Source of the DNA: Buchananella sp. 14KM1171
GTDB taxonomy: Bacteria; Actinomycetota; Actinomycetes; Actinomycetales; Actinomycetaceae
Reading direction: 5' to 3'
DNA: 64,000 bases
Assembly (NCBI RefSeq): GCF_041380365.1
Contig: NZ_CP159981.1
Span: 124,001-188,000, forward strand
Shown: in pieces, positions 1 to 10,140 of the stretch
Layout of the letters: each line of letters starts with the position of its first letter
How positions within the stretch are numbered: position 1 is the stretch's first letter
The notes under the pieces: generated by a model
What the model was told of the DNA's origin: nothing
The model's input: only the letters and a program-made list of their open reading frames with translations
Databases searched by the model: none
Program-made: the position numbers and the translations under genes

Positions 1-1475
1 TCGCCGTGGTGGTCACCCTGCGCGCCATGGCATCAGAGGTGCTCACCCAGCAAACGATGGGGCGTGGTCTGCGCCTGCCGTTTGGGAAACACACGGGCGT
101 GGGCCAGATTGACCAGCTAGACATCATTGCCCACCAGTCCTTCACCGAGTTACTAAATGCCGAGAACGTGCTTGAACAGTTCGGCCTAGAAGAAGCCCTT
201 GCTGAGCGTGACAAGGACCGCGTCGAAAACGCAATCCGTCACGCCGTCCAAACCTCTGAACGCGAAAGCACGGCCCCTGACGCGACTCGTGGCAGGGACC
301 AAAGCGAAGGCCAAGCCACAACGTGGCCAGGTTCTTTGCGTAACGACATTGCAGACTTGGATACTTCCCCGGGAACTCCACCGATCACTGGGGACGGTAA
401 CCAGCAGATACCCGGTATTGGGGTGCGTGTTATTCCCGTGTCCGAGGGCGGCGTGACTCCTGCCCAACAATGGGAGCCGGTATCTATCCAACGAAACCCC
501 GCCTTCGCGGAAATTACCTACCACTTCCCAGTGACCAGGATGAAGGTGCAGCAGCCACAGATCGATCTCTCGGATATAGGTGATGCGCAGGTGGAGCAGG
601 CGGCCCGCCGCGTTACGTCTACCGGAGAAGTGTTGCTGCGCAAGGAGGTCATCGCCGCGCTCGGCAAGAAACTACGTGTCGAGGACCGCGAAAGCGCCCA
701 GGTGGACTCCGTCCACATCCAGGACGCCGACGCCAAGGATGCGCTGGTAAAACTGGTCATGAACATGCAACTGGTTCCCAAGACCGAGCAGACCGCACGC
801 TACGTTGCCGCATTCCTGGTACCAAGATTCATGAAGGACGTGTCCTTCACCAGCTGGACAGTGAAGTCTTTGACCTCGGCGCAAAACGAGCTTACCCACC
901 TCATCCGGGCCTACACAGCCGAGACACTGCGCGCCACCCGCGAAGTGCCCACTATCCACCCCAAACCAATGCCGTGTGAGGGCTACACTCTGCCACTAGG
1001 TGAGGAGGTCCATGATCAGGTCGACTCGCGCGACGAGTTTGTGCGCGGTCGGGTATACAGCGGCTGGTTTAAGTCGTTGTTTGCTGAGGAGTCATTCGAT
1101 TCCTACACCGGGGAGTACGTTCTGGCACGGTTGCTCAACACCTCTCCCAGCATCGTGTGGTGGCATCGTCTGCATCCGCAGGATCACGCATTCATCTACT
1201 ACAACGCTAAGGACCGTTATTTCCCAGACTTCGTTGCTCTAGACACAGACGGAGTGTACTGGATCATCGAAGGAAAATCCGAGCGCGGCCGCGATGACGC
1301 CCAAGTACAGGCCAAACGCGGGGCAGCGGAATCCCTAGTTCGTCGTCTGGTGGCTCAGGACACGTACGAGGGCCAGAATTGGGGCTACTTGATCGCCTAC
1401 GAGCAGGACACCGCCCGTGCCGATTCGTGGGAAGACCTCAAAGCCCTTGCCCAACCCGTCAGCAATGCCTTGTGA
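1..1475 (+). CDS. Type III restriction enzyme Res subunit, C-terminal part (cut by window edge)
   Basis: The frame is open from the first base, so the N-terminal helicase core lies outside the window. What remains starts at helicase motif VI (QQTMGRGLRLPFG). After a long linker comes a C-terminal nuclease with a PD-(D/E)xK layout: YFPDF, then WIIEGK about 12 residues later, followed by conserved basic positions. This is the usual architecture of the ATP-dependent restriction subunit of type III restriction-modification systems, which pairs with a Mod methyltransferase. A Mod gene, if present, must be upstream of the window. Codon use is visibly less GC-rich than in the genes from 1.5 kb on, consistent with acquisition. 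A solitary DEAD-box helicase-nuclease cannot be excluded without the upstream sequence. Confidence 0.82.
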   Translation, partial: AVVVTLRAMASEVLTQQTMGRGLRLPFGKHTGVGQIDQLDIIAHQSFTELLNAENVLEQFGLEEALAERDKDRVENAIRHAVQTSERESTAPDATRGRDQSEGQATTWPGSLRNDIADLDTSPGTPPITGDGNQQIPGIGVRVIPVSEGGVTPAQQWEPVSIQRNPAFAEITYHFPVTRMKVQQPQIDLSDIGDAQVEQAARRVTSTGEVLLRKEVIAALGKKLRVEDRESAQVDSVHIQDADAKDALVKLVMNMQLVPKTEQTARYVAAFLVPRFMKDVSFTSWTVKSLTSAQNELTHLIRAYTAETLRATREVPTIHPKPMPCEGYTLPLGEEVHDQVDSRDEFVRGRVYSGWFKSLFAEESFDSYTGEYVLARLLNTSPSIVWWHRLHPQDHAFIYYNAKDRYFPDFVALDTDGVYWIIEGKSERGRDDAQVQAKRGAAESLVRRLVAQDTYEGQNWGYLIAYEQDTARADSWEDLKALAQPVSNAL

Positions 1476-1495
1476 CTGTTGATGCGCCCGCCATG

Positions 1496-1984
1496 TCAGC
1501 CCAGCAGCGCACGGCCCGCCCATGCGGCCAGTGCACACGCCGCCAGCATGGCCAACGCGAAGGCCGCCGCCCGGGCGAAGCTGGCAATGCCTGCCTCTGA
1601 CAGCACAGGGGAGGTAGGGGCCGCGTGGTTGGGGCGGCGGGAGGCGGCGTCGGCCACCAATGCACTGACGGGGGCAGGCGCGTTTTTCGCAGGGTAGGCG
1701 GGAGCGTCGTCCACCCCGGCCGGGCGCTCAGGTGGCGCGGGGGAGAGGGCCAACTGCGCAGCGATAACGCTGACCGTGGAGAAGGTGGTCAGGCCGCCCA
1801 ACACGCCGGTGCCGAGCGCGGCCAGCCACAGCTCGCCCGGCCCGGCCGAGAGCAGGGCGCCCAAGGCGAAGGAGCCAACGACGTTCACCAGGAAGGCCGC
1901 GCGTGCGCTCGGCTGAGCAGCAAAAACCAGGTGGCGCAGCAGCGCACCCAGCGCGCCACCAACGAACACGGCCACGGCGATCAT
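1496..1984 (-). CDS. crcB: Fluoride channel subunit CrcB/FluC (second of pair)
   Basis: A four-helix membrane protein of 162 aa. It has the family motifs GALLRHL near the N-terminus, NVVGSFALG, and GGLTTFSTVS (the TTFS stretch lines the fluoride pathway). FluC channels export fluoride passively as dual-topology dimers; paired genes usually form heterodimers. Its ATG overlaps the TGA of the upstream crcB (ATGA), so the two are translationally coupled. A stretch of about 60 residues rich in Pro, Ala and Arg separates the third and fourth helices (AGVDDAPAYP and onward), longer than usual for this small family. I read it as a cytoplasmic or extracellular loop insertion, not a second domain. Confidence 0.85.
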   Translation of the reverse strand: MIAVAVFVGGALGALLRHLVFAAQPSARAAFLVNVVGSFALGALLSAGPGELWLAALGTGVLGGLTTFSTVSVIAAQLALSPAPPERPAGVDDAPAYPAKNAPAPVSALVADAASRRPNHAAPTSPVLSEAGIASFARAAAFALAMLAACALAAWAGRALLG

Positions 1985-2553
1985 CGCGCCGCCCCGTCTC
2001 GGGAAGGGCCGTCTGGCGGCTCGCTGTATTGCGACTCGCCGTATTGCGACTCGCCGTATTGCGGCACGCAGGGAACGCCGCCGCTGCGTGCCCGCGCCCC
2101 CACCGCCAGCCCGGCGGCCGCCACCAGCACGCCGACCACCACCGAGGTCAGGGCGGAGGCCAGCGCGCCGCCCGCCGTGAACGCGGCCAGGGCGGAATAC
2201 GACGTGAAGGAGCCAAGCAGGCCCGTGCCCAGCGTCAGGCGCGCCCGCCTAGGCAGCGTCGCGCCGGTGACCACACCCAGCAGCAGGGAGCCGACCACGT
2301 TGATGCTCCACAGGGCGAGCGGGGCGTCGGGCGCACCGACCATCACTAGGTGGCGTGCCAGCGCACCGGTCCCGCCGCCTGCCGCCACCAGCGCGGCGTC
2401 CAGCAGGGAATCGCGCCGGGAGTGCGGCGGGGCGGCGTTGCCGGGGTAGGGCAGCTCGGGTTTGGCAGGGCTGCCAGGTTCGGGGGTGGGCACGGCCCCC
2501 ATTATTGCGGCGCGGCAGGTATCAATCGAAAGTTGGAAAGAAACCTCGCCCAT
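1981..2553 (-). CDS. crcB: Fluoride channel subunit CrcB/FluC (first of pair)
   Basis: CrcB-family membrane protein of 190 aa with GALARHLVM, NVVGSLLLG and GLLGSFTSYSALAAF, the last corresponding to the TTFS motif of its partner. It is upstream of and overlaps the second crcB by 4 bp. The N-terminal 40 or so residues are hydrophilic and may not be translated: an internal ATG at 2502 would remove 17 of them. The C-terminal tail carries three QYGES/QYSEP pentapeptides encoded by a 15-bp tandem repeat at about 2025-2062. The gene is divergent from the histidine kinase gene. Family assignment is secure; the true start is not. Confidence 0.82.
   Translation of the reverse strand: MGEVSFQLSIDTCRAAIMGAVPTPEPGSPAKPELPYPGNAAPPHSRRDSLLDAALVAAGGGTGALARHLVMVGAPDAPLALWSINVVGSLLLGVVTGATLPRRARLTLGTGLLGSFTSYSALAAFTAGGALASALTSVVVGVLVAAAGLAVGARARSGGVPCVPQYGESQYGESQYSEPPDGPSRDGAAR
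2025..2062. repeat. 15-bp tandem repeat inside crcB
   Basis: The unit TATTGCGACTCGCCG occurs about 2.5 times in tandem. It stays in frame and encodes repeated QYGES pentapeptides in the CrcB C-terminal tail, downstream of the last membrane helix. Confidence 0.75.
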
Positions 2554-2632
2554 CGTTGCGATGCCTGGCGCGCGTCATCCTGGTGAACTAGTGGTGTGGA
2601 TTCGCGCCAAAGCGAGTGAAGGGAGAGTGGCC

Positions 2633-4009
2633 ATGACTTCTGCACCCTCAACCCCTACTCCGTCAGCCCCTGCGCCAGCGGTGCTTGCCGCCACCGCAGC
2701 ACCTGCCGGTGTTCACGCCACCGCAGCGCCCACCGGCGCCCACGCCACGGCCACGCCCACGCGTTCGCACCGCACCGTGCGCGCGATGGAACTTGGCCAG
2801 CACGTGATCGCTGCGGCGCTAACCCTGGTGGGGGCCGGGCGCGCCCACGCCGCCGGGATGGCGCTGCCCGTGGCGATCCTGTGCGCGCTGGCACTGCTGG
2901 CCTGGCACACCGCCGGCACCGTGTTCCCGGTCAAGCCGTACTCGCGCAAGGTGGCCACCTGGTGGCTGCTCGGCTTCGCCTTCATCTGGTTGGCGGCCGT
3001 GGCGGTGTCGCCGGAGTTCGTGTGGCTGGCCTTCCTGTTGTGGATCCTCGCCGGCCACCTGCTGCCGCTGGCCTGGGGACTGGCGTTCTCTGTGGCGATC
3101 CTGATCATCGCGGTCTGCGCGCCCATCCTCCACCACGGCTCTGCCAGCTTCGCGCACACGCTGGGCCCGGTGATCGGCGGTGTCTTCGCCTTCGCGATCT
3201 CGCGCGGCTACCTGCAGCTGCTGCGCGACGCCTCAGAACGCGAGCGATTACTGGACTCCTTGACGGTGGCGCAACAAGAGATGGCGCTGCTGCACGACGA
3301 GCTTGCCCGCACTCAACGCGAGTCCGGCGCCATCGCGGAGCGCACCCGCATTTCGCGCGACATCCACGACACCGTGGCGCAGTCCCTTTCCTCCATCCGC
3401 CTGATCGCCCACACCGCGCAGTCCGGCACGGACGACGTTGCCGCCGGCCGCGCCCTAGCGCAGGTCGAAGAGCTTTCCGGCCGCAGCCTGGCCGACGTGC
3501 GGCGGATCGTGGCCGCTCTTGCTCCGGCAGAGTTGGAAAACGGCGCACTGGCGGCCGCATTGCAACGAATGTTGGACCGTGCCCGCGACGAGGCCAGCCT
3601 GGAGACGCAGCTGCACGTGGATGAGTCCCTGCCGATCCTGCCCACCGAGGTGGAGGTGGCGTTGCTGCGCACCGCCCAGTCGGCGCTGGCTAACGTGCGC
3701 CTGCACTCTGGCGCCTCTCGCGTGGTGGTGAGCCTGATCGACGCCGGGGACGCCGTGCGCCTGGACATCATCGACGATGGGTGCGGCTTTGACCTGCCGT
3801 CCTGGGAGCGCAAGTCCGCTACCTCTTCCAGCTACGGCCTACGGTTCATGCGCACGCGCCTGCGCGAGCTGGGCGGCGGGCTGGAGATCGAGACTGCGCC
3901 CGGTGAGGGCACCGCGCTGTCCATCTTCCTCCCGCTTGCTGCCGAGGCTCCCCAAGCCGCTACCGAATCCACCGACGCGACCGACGCCACCGTAGAGGAG
4001 ACCCCGTGA
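2633..4009 (+). CDS. Two-component sensor histidine kinase, NarL/DesK (HisKA_3) type
   Basis: 458 aa from the ATG at 2633, chosen because GAAGGGAGAG precedes it; upstream in-frame codons belong to the divergent crcB control region. After an Ala/Thr/Pro/His-rich leader of about 45 residues come about six hydrophobic helices, a short coiled coil (ERLLDSLTVAQQEMALLHDE), then the HisKA_3 dimerisation box. The box holds the phospho-acceptor His at about residue 245 in SRDIHDTVAQSL. The HATPase_c domain has DIIDDGCGFDLP and a GEGTAL glycine box. It overlaps the response regulator gene by 4 bp and should be its cognate kinase. The signal is not evident. The linked MFS and DUF2871 genes hint at envelope or drug stress, but that is inference. 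Confidence 0.9.
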   Translation: MTSAPSTPTPSAPAPAVLAATAAPAGVHATAAPTGAHATATPTRSHRTVRAMELGQHVIAAALTLVGAGRAHAAGMALPVAILCALALLAWHTAGTVFPVKPYSRKVATWWLLGFAFIWLAAVAVSPEFVWLAFLLWILAGHLLPLAWGLAFSVAILIIAVCAPILHHGSASFAHTLGPVIGGVFAFAISRGYLQLLRDASERERLLDSLTVAQQEMALLHDELARTQRESGAIAERTRISRDIHDTVAQSLSSIRLIAHTAQSGTDDVAAGRALAQVEELSGRSLADVRRIVAALAPAELENGALAAALQRMLDRARDEASLETQLHVDESLPILPTEVEVALLRTAQSALANVRLHSGASRVVVSLIDAGDAVRLDIIDDGCGFDLPSWERKSATSSSYGLRFMRTRLRELGGGLEIETAPGEGTALSIFLPLAAEAPQAATESTDATDATVEETP

Positions 4010-4626
4010 CCATCACCGTGCTCTTGGTGGACGACCACCCCATTGTCCGCAGCGGACTGCGCACGCTCTTGGAGACGGACCCTCACCTGCAGGTGGTAGG
4101 TGAAGCGGCCACGGGGGAGGAGGCTTTAACCCTGGCCCGTCACCTGCAACCGAGCGTGGTGTTGTGCGACCTGCGCCTTGGCAGCGGCATGGATGGTATT
4201 CAAACCACGGCTCAATTGCGCCAGCTCTCCCCGGCGCCAGCCGTGCTGGTCCTGACCACGTTCGACCGCGACGCCGAAATACTCGGCGCGATCGAGGCGG
4301 GCGCGGCCGGTTATCTGCTCAAGGAAGTGGCCCCGGAGGTGATCGTGGACGGAGTTCACCGTGCAGCCAACGGAGACACTGTGCTCACTCCTGACCTGGC
4401 CTCCCGCGTGCTGCGTGGAATGCGCGCCCCACTGCCCAAGCTGACGGCGCGGGAGGTGGAGGTGCTGCGCCTGGCAGCCACCGGCGCGGCCAACCGGGAG
4501 ATCGCCCGCACTCTGTTCGTCACCGAGGCCACCGTCAAAAGCCACCTGGTGCATATTTTCGCCAAACTTGACGTGGATTCCCGCTCCCGCGCCGTCCACG
4601 TGGCCCAGGAGACAGGCCTGATCTAA
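4006..4626 (+). CDS. Response regulator, NarL/LuxR family
   Basis: 206 aa. The N-terminal receiver domain has the acidic pocket DD at residues 9-10, the phosphorylatable Asp at residue 55 (VVLCDLRLG), a Thr (LVLTTFD) and the conserved Lys in YLLKEV. The C-terminal LuxR-type helix-turn-helix begins LTAREVEVLRLAATG and includes EATVKSHLVHIFAKL. The ATG overlaps the kinase stop (ATGA), indicating a kinase-regulator operon. The next genes (DUF2871 and MFS exporter) lie 110 bp downstream on the same strand and are the most likely direct targets or operon partners. Confidence 0.93.
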   Translation: MTITVLLVDDHPIVRSGLRTLLETDPHLQVVGEAATGEEALTLARHLQPSVVLCDLRLGSGMDGIQTTAQLRQLSPAPAVLVLTTFDRDAEILGAIEAGAAGYLLKEVAPEVIVDGVHRAANGDTVLTPDLASRVLRGMRAPLPKLTAREVEVLRLAATGAANREIARTLFVTEATVKSHLVHIFAKLDVDSRSRAVHVAQETGLI

Positions 4627-4736
4627 CGGTCTTTCTTTTTCGTTTGGGCCGACGACGCCGCACCGGCCTTCCCCAACCGCACGCCAGTGCCTTACCGACC
4701 TGCCAACAAACCGTGAGTTTCCTGAGAGGAAATCCC

Positions 4737-5192
4737 ATGCAAAACGCCGCCATGAAGAAGCTGCTCAACGCGGCCTTCATCTACCTGATCCTGGGCGCCG
4801 CCGGCGGCGTCTTCTACCGCGAGTTCACCCGCTTCAACGACTTCCCCGAGGGCGGCTACACCCAGCTGTCGGTGGTCCACACCCACCTGCTCACCCTGGG
4901 CTTCATCGTGCTCCTGCTGGCCCTGGTGCTGGAGAAGGTCTTTGCGTTCTCCCGCAGCGGCAAGCTGTTTACCTGGTTCTTCTGGCTCTACAACGCCGGC
5001 CTGGTGGTAACCGTCTCCATGCTCACCACCCACGGCTGCCTGACCGTGCTGGGCAAGGAGTCCGGCCCAGCGATCTCCGGTATCGCGGGCCTGGGGCACA
5101 TCATGCTGGCCGCGGGCATGGTGGTCTTCTTCGCGGCGCTGCGCCGCGCCGTCCTGGCCGGTCCCGCCAAGACGCAGCAGGACGCCGCCTGA
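4737..5192 (+). CDS. DUF2871 family membrane protein
   Basis: 151 aa from the ATG at 4737, preceded by GAGAGGA at 4724-4730. Four hydrophobic segments are visible, and conserved His residues sit at membrane edges (VVHTHLLTLGF, TTHGCLTVLG, GLGHIMLAAG). The pattern matches the small uncharacterised DUF2871 family and recalls His-rich haem-copper-type helices, although no cofactor can be claimed. It ends 2 bp before the MFS start, so the two are probably co-translated and under the same two-component control. Function is unknown. Confidence 0.75.
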   Translation: MQNAAMKKLLNAAFIYLILGAAGGVFYREFTRFNDFPEGGYTQLSVVHTHLLTLGFIVLLLALVLEKVFAFSRSGKLFTWFFWLYNAGLVVTVSMLTTHGCLTVLGKESGPAISGIAGLGHIMLAAGMVVFFAALRRAVLAGPAKTQQDAA

Positions 5193-5194
5193 TC

Positions 5195-6952
5195 ATGACT
5201 GCCCCAGATAAGCCCAGCCAGTCCACCCCTACCGGTGCAGAGGTCCACGCCCACGCCAATGGCGCGCCCCGGCGTGCCTCCCATTCGGGAGGCGACGCAA
5301 GCAAGGTCGTCCGACCGGTGGACTCGCGGCACGCACACACCGGCCGGGAGGGCGCGCCGCCACCCACGCGGCGCGACTGGCTGGGCTTGGCCGTCCTGGC
5401 GATCGGCCTGGGCCTGATCGTCCTGGACGGCACGATCGTGGGCGTTGCCATGCCCACGATGATCGGGGAACTGGGCCTGAGCCTCACCGACGCGCAGTGG
5501 GTCAACAGCCTCTACGCCGTGCTGCTCGCCGCCCTGCTGCTGCCCACCGGCAACCTGGCCGACCGGCTCGGCCGCAACCGCATGTTCATCGCTGGCCTGG
5601 CAGTGTTCGTGGGCGGAAGCGTGCTGGCCGCTGCGGCAGCGTCGGGCAATCTGCTCATCGCTTCGCGGGCCGTGCAGGCGCTGGGAGCGGCGCTCATCAT
5701 GCCCTCCACCCTCTCCACAGTGAACGCGGTCTTTCGCGGTCCCTACCGGGCCGCCGCATTCGGGGTGTGGGGTGCGGTGATATCCGGGGCGGCCGCCATC
5801 GGCCCGCTAGCCGGCGGAGCACTCACCCAGTGGATGTCCTGGCGGTGGATCTTCCTGGTCAACCTGCCACTGGGCGTCCTGCTGGTCGTCGCAGCAATGC
5901 TGGTGGTTCCGGAGACCCGCAGCGGCATGAAGCGGCGTGGAGTGGACGTTGACGGCTCCCTGCTTTCCGGCATCGGGTTGGGCACGCTGGTCTTTGCGAT
6001 CATCGAGGGCCCCGAGCTGGGCTGGTGGGTTCCCAAAAGGTAATTCAGCCTGCTGGGACTGACATGGCCCGCCACCGCCGCCGTTTCGATCGTGGCGGTC
6101 GCACTGGCGATCTCCGCTGTGGCCCTAACGCTTTTCGTGGTGTGGGAGCGCCACCGCGCCAAGGTGGGGCGCTCCGCGCTGCTAGACCTCCAACTGTTCA
6201 AGCTGGCCTCGTTCTCCTGGGGCAACATCACCGCCGCCACGGTGGCGGTGGGGGAGTTCGCGTTGCTCTTCGTGCTGCCGCTCTACCTGGTAAACGTGCT
6301 GGGGCTCACCGTGATGGGCGCCGGCCTGGTGCTGGCCGCGATGGCGTTCGGCGCCTTCCTCTCCGGGGCCGCCGCCCGCCACCTGGCCGCCCGGTTCGGC
6401 GCACCCGGCACGGTGGCGATCGGACTAGGACTAGAGGTGGCCGGCGTGTTGGCGTTGGCCGGGCTCCTCAGCGCGGACACGCCCGGCTGGGCAATCGCGC
6501 TCCCGCTGATCGCCTACGGTCTGGGGCTAGGGCTGGCCTCCGCGCAACTGACCGCCACCGTACTGCGAGGCGTGCCCGTGCATCTGTCCGGACAGGGCTC
6601 GGCCGCGCAGTCCACGGTGCGCCAGATCGGCGCGGCGCTCGGTACCGCGTTCGCCGGCGCCGTGCTCTCTGCGGCCCTGAAGCTCAGCCTGGCGCCCGCT
6701 CTTAGCGCGGGCGGGTTCACCGGCGCGGGCGCAGACGCTCTAGCCGAATCCACCCGCCTCAGCGCCGGCACCACCATCGCCCAGTTGCGGGCCCAGGGCG
6801 AGGCAGGTCCGCTGGGGCTGCAGAGTGTCGGTGCGGCCGACGCACTTGCCACCGGATTCGCCGACGCTGCCCGCGTCTCCATCCTCGTTGCGGCCCTATT
6901 CCTTCTTCTGGGCCTCGTGGGCGCTCTTCGCCTCCGCAACCTCCACAAATGA
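5195..6952 (+). pseudogene. EmrB/QacA (DHA2) drug exporter interrupted by one in-frame TAA
   Basis: A 14-helix major facilitator of the DHA2 type: motif A-like NLADRLGRNRMF, motif C-like GPLAGGALTQWMSWRWIFLV, and an N-terminal hydrophilic leader of about 65 residues rich in His, Ser and Pro. Translation stops at codon 283 (TAA at 6041-6043, after WWVPKR). The same frame then continues without any further stop as FSLLGLTWPATAAV to the TGA at 6950. The break is therefore a single nonsense codon (for example CAA to TAA), not a frameshift. Unless read through, the product loses the second half of its helices. A start at 6092 would give an isolated C-terminal half. It follows DUF2871 by 2 bp. Confidence 0.85.
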
Positions 6953-7389
6953 AGCGCGACTCACCCGGTTCTGCCGCATTCACATTTCGCCACCGCCCCA
7001 TCTCAATAATTGAAACTCGCGCCCTCTTTTCCCTGTGTTTCATCGCACACGAATTCGGTCAAAAGGAGCGTCAGGCGGCAACGTCGGACACCAAAAGACA
7101 GCCGACGAAACAGAGCCACGCAATTGAGGTGGCAACCAAGAAACCGCTGGGCGTCTCACCCCGCCAGTTAGCCAGAATCAAGCCGTCCCAAGGCCACAGA
7201 TAACGAAGCAAGCGCACAAAGCCGCACCCAACGGCTTGCCTAGAGCGAGCCGCCAGGGAGAAACCCGCCGCCGTGCTTACCGCCCCTAAATTGACCACTC
7301 GGCAACGTCACAGTGCTACCTGCCGGAAACCGATTGTTCACTTTCCTGCGTTAGCTTCACGCGCGTTTCGTTAAGTCGAAAGGAACCCT
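6953..7389. other. Intergenic, no convincing gene
   Basis: 437 bp of noticeably lower GC between the broken exporter and the surface-protein gene. A possible promoter for the latter is TTGACC at 7291, 17 bp, then TGCTAC at 7314; GAAAGGAACC at 7379-7388 is its ribosome-binding site. A 75-codon minus frame (7071-7298) has a hydrophobic C-terminal half but no recognisable family or ribosome-binding site. Confidence 0.5.
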
Positions 7390-10110
7390 GTGACTCACCT
7401 TCCCTCCGGGAGAGCCCTCGGCACACTGGCAGCAGTCTCTCTAGGCATCGTTGCCCTCATCACGCCCGGGGCCGCGCTGGCAATCGACCCGACGCCCACT
7501 CCCGCCGCGAACTACACCGGGGCCGTCACCGGCGCCGACACCTCCGTGGCCTACACAGCCGGAAAGGCACAGGGCTCCAACAAATGGGGCCTGGTAGGCG
7601 ACGTCGAAACACGCGTCAACGACGCCACCTACAACTACGGCATCCTGGTTGACACCACCAACAACCGGCTTTGGGTGACCGACTCCGGCAAAGTGCTCTA
7701 CAGCAGCTTCGGTTGCCGCCTAAGCGGACACTCTGGCCCCTCCTGCCAAACCGGCACCCCACGAGTATTTGTCTACGGGCAATCCAACACCACCGCCGCA
7801 GAAGCCACGAACTACACCGGCAACGGCACATTCTCGGCACACGGGGCAAGCAACGACGGCATCGGCAAAACCTGGGAAGAGCCCGCCGACCGCACCGTGA
7901 TCCGCGACGGCATCTACGACACCAACCCGCTCAAGCACGGCCCGCGCGGCATCACCAAGTCCGGCGACAAGATCTTTGTTGTGGACTCCGAAGCCGCTGC
8001 CCCCTACGTCGAGGGTGAGCAGGGCAGCCGCATCACCTTCTTCGACGCTGCTGGCACCAAGCAGGGCGCGGTAGGTTTCCAGGGGCCCTGGGCACACAAA
8101 GACAAGCCCGGCGTTGCCTTCTACTCCGTTTCAGCCGCCACCGACATCGACGGCAGCATCCTCATCAACTCCGAAGTCTCCGACCGCCTAGTTCGCTACG
8201 GCGCAGACGGCAGCCTGCTGCCCCAGGAAGACAACCTCAAACTCGATGCGCCGACCAACAATGGCGTAGAGCCACTACGCGCCGATGCAACACGCTTCCT
8301 GCGCAACCCCTACGGTGTTGCCGTCGACCCCGTAGACGGGCGACGCTACATCGCACTGGTCAACTTCGGAGACGACGCCGCCAACAACGACACCTACCGG
8401 GCAAAGCCGTTCGTTGAGGTACGCAACGCACAAAACGAGGTCATCCAGCGCCTCGGGGCCGGCTACGCCCCCAACCAGGATGTGGCCACAATCTTCCCCT
8501 CCGGCAGGACCATGTTCGGCCCCGCAGTCGCACTAGAACCCGGCGCCCAGCCTTACCGCCACCTATTTGCGTGGACGCAGTCATCCGGGGTTTACGAATT
8601 CGACGCTGCCGGTAACTACCAGCGCCAGTGGGGCAACGGCACCACCGCAGCCGCCAACAAGCAGTTCGACCACGTCGCCAAGGCCAACATGGTGGCGGCA
8701 CCGGCCGGACAAAGCGTCGGAACGCACTCCAAGGTTGACGCTGCCGTCCAGGGCGCGGTGGGTGACGTGCGCGTCCCCGGCTACTCCACCCCGCGCGGTA
8801 TCTCCTTCGACGCTGCTGGACACAAGTACGTGACTGTTGGGGAGGGCGGTCGAGGCGCCCGCGTACTCATCCTGGGGATGACCCCGCTGCCCGTCTCTGA
8901 ACTGCGCGTCGAGCGCGGCGCTACGCCGGGTGCTGGCGCCGGGGCAGGCGCCGGGGCTGATGGCGGGGCAGGAGCCGGAGCTGATGGCGGGGGAGCGGGT
9001 GCCGCCCCGGGCACTGTCAAGCTCACCTGGGAGCAGGATGGCAGCGCGGGCCCATCGCGCGACGCCGTCCGCGACTACGTGGTGGAACAGTCTGTTGACG
9101 GAGGCGAGACCTGGACCGTGGTGGAGAACGCTCCGTCGGTAGCCAAGGAGCGCACCCTGACCGGGTTGGACCCGCATGTCACTTACACCTTCCGAGTTTC
9201 TGCCTGGAACGAAGCCGGAAACGGCGACTGGCTAGTGGTCTCCCTACCGGGCGAGCCCAAGCAAACCCCGTCTGCGAGCGCGTCTGCCAGCACTACCGCT
9301 TCGCAATCCGCGTCGGCTTCGGTATCAGCGTCGGCGTCGGTTAGCGCGTCAGTGTCAGTTTCTGCTAGCCCGTCCCAGAGCGCGTCGGCGTCGCCTAGCG
9401 CCTCGGCCTCTGCTTCCCAGAGTGCGTCGTCAAGCGCCTCTGCGTCAGTTTCTGCTAGCACATCCCAGAGTGCGTCGGCGTCGCCTAGCGCCTCGGCCTC
9501 TGCTTCCCAGAGTGCGTCGGTCTCTGTCAGCGCATCGGCCTCTACTTCCCAGAGTGCGTCGTCAAGCGCCTCTGCGTCAGTTTCTGCTAGCACATCCCAG
9601 AGTGCGTCGGCGAGCGCTTCCTCTAGCACTTCGGCTTCCGCCTCTGCTTCGGCGTCGGCGTCGGTTAGTGCGTCAGTGTCAGTTTCTGCTAGCCCGTCCC
9701 AGAGCACGTCGACGTCGCCTAGCGCCTCGGCCTCTGCTTCCCAGAGTGCGTCGGTCTCTGTCAGCGCATCGCCGTCAGCGTCTGTTTCTGAAAGCGCATC
9801 GACCACGCCGTCAGTTACTGCGTCCGTGGAACCGTCTGCTTCGGCAACGCCTTCGCAGTCGCCCTCTGCCGCTCAGAGTGAGACGCCCACTGTGACTCCC
9901 GAACCGAGCTTGACGCCAACAGCGTCTGCGAAGCCGAGCGAATCCCATGTTGCGACTCCGGCTACGCCCAAGGTAACGCAGAGCCCTAAGCCCGCCGGGA
10001 AGCTGGCGCGCACGGGCGCGGACCTCTCGGGTACCGCCGTACTTGCACTGATCTTGGCGATCGGGGGAGCAGTGCTCCTCTCCGCTAGGTCCTTGCGCAG
10101 GTCCAAGTGA
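7390..10110 (+). CDS. LARTG-anchored surface protein: NHL-like propeller, FnIII domain, Ser-Ala stalk
   Basis: 906 aa from a GTG just after GAAAGGAACC. The order is: a signal peptide (hydrophobic core [19 protein letters not shown]); residues of about 60-500 with NHL-type blades ([65 protein letters not shown]); a fibronectin III domain at about 500-625 interrupted by a Gly-Ala-Asp linker; a Ser/Ala/Val stalk at about 630-850; a Thr/Pro segment; the sortase motif LARTG at 872-876; a hydrophobic helix; and a basic tail. The architecture predicts an adhesin-like protein displayed on a flexible stalk. Its ligand is unknown. It is monocistronic, with a strong hairpin 31 bp downstream. Confidence 0.88.
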   Translation: MTHLPSGRALGTLAAVSLGIVALITPGAALAIDPTPTPAANYTGAVTGADTSVAYTAGKAQGSNKWGLVGDVETRVNDATYNYGILVDTTNNRLWVTDSGKVLYSSFGCRLSGHSGPSCQTGTPRVFVYGQSNTTAAEATNYTGNGTFSAHGASNDGIGKTWEEPADRTVIRDGIYDTNPLKHGPRGITKSGDKIFVVDSEAAAPYVEGEQGSRITFFDAAGTKQGAVGFQGPWAHKDKPGVAFYSVSAATDIDGSILINSEVSDRLVRYGADGSLLPQEDNLKLDAPTNNGVEPLRADATRFLRNPYGVAVDPVDGRRYIALVNFGDDAANNDTYRAKPFVEVRNAQNEVIQRLGAGYAPNQDVATIFPSGRTMFGPAVALEPGAQPYRHLFAWTQSSGVYEFDAAGNYQRQWGNGTTAAANKQFDHVAKANMVAAPAGQSVGTHSKVDAAVQGAVGDVRVPGYSTPRGISFDAAGHKYVTVGEGGRGARVLILGMTPLPVSELRVERGATPGAGAGAGAGADGGAGAGADGGGAGAAPGTVKLTWEQDGSAGPSRDAVRDYVVEQSVDGGETWTVVENAPSVAKERTLTGLDPHVTYTFRVSAWNEAGNGDWLVVSLPGEPKQTPSASASASTTASQSASASVSASASVSASVSVSASPSQSASASPSASASASQSASSSASASVSASTSQSASASPSASASASQSASVSVSASASTSQSASSSASASVSASTSQSASASASSSTSASASASASASVSASVSVSASPSQSTSTSPSASASASQSASVSVSASPSASVSESASTTPSVTASVEPSASATPSQSPSAAQSETPTVTPEPSLTPTASAKPSESHVATPATPKVTQSPKPAGKLARTGADLSGTAVLALILAIGGAVLLSARSLRRSK
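9271..9870. repeat. Internal Ser-Ala codon repeats of the surface-protein stalk
   Basis: Degenerate in-frame repeats rich in TCN/AGY Ser and GCN Ala codons. Longer blocks recur: TCCCAGAGTGCGTCGTCAAG with its following 40 or so bases appears near 9415 and again near 9549, and TCAGTTTCTGCTAGC occurs several times. Such blocks can change stalk length by slippage or recombination without shifting frame. Confidence 0.85.
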
Positions 10111-10140
10111 CCGGCTAGACCGGGCTAACCCAACCTAGGC

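Noticed and set aside
7071-7298. 75-codon minus frame with a hydrophobic half.
   Set aside because: No ribosome-binding site or family match; could be a gene relic but cannot be supported.
9183-9806. Asp/Glu/Ala-rich frame antisense to the Ser-Ala stalk.
   Set aside because: Mirror image of the Ser/Ala codon repeats, without start signals.
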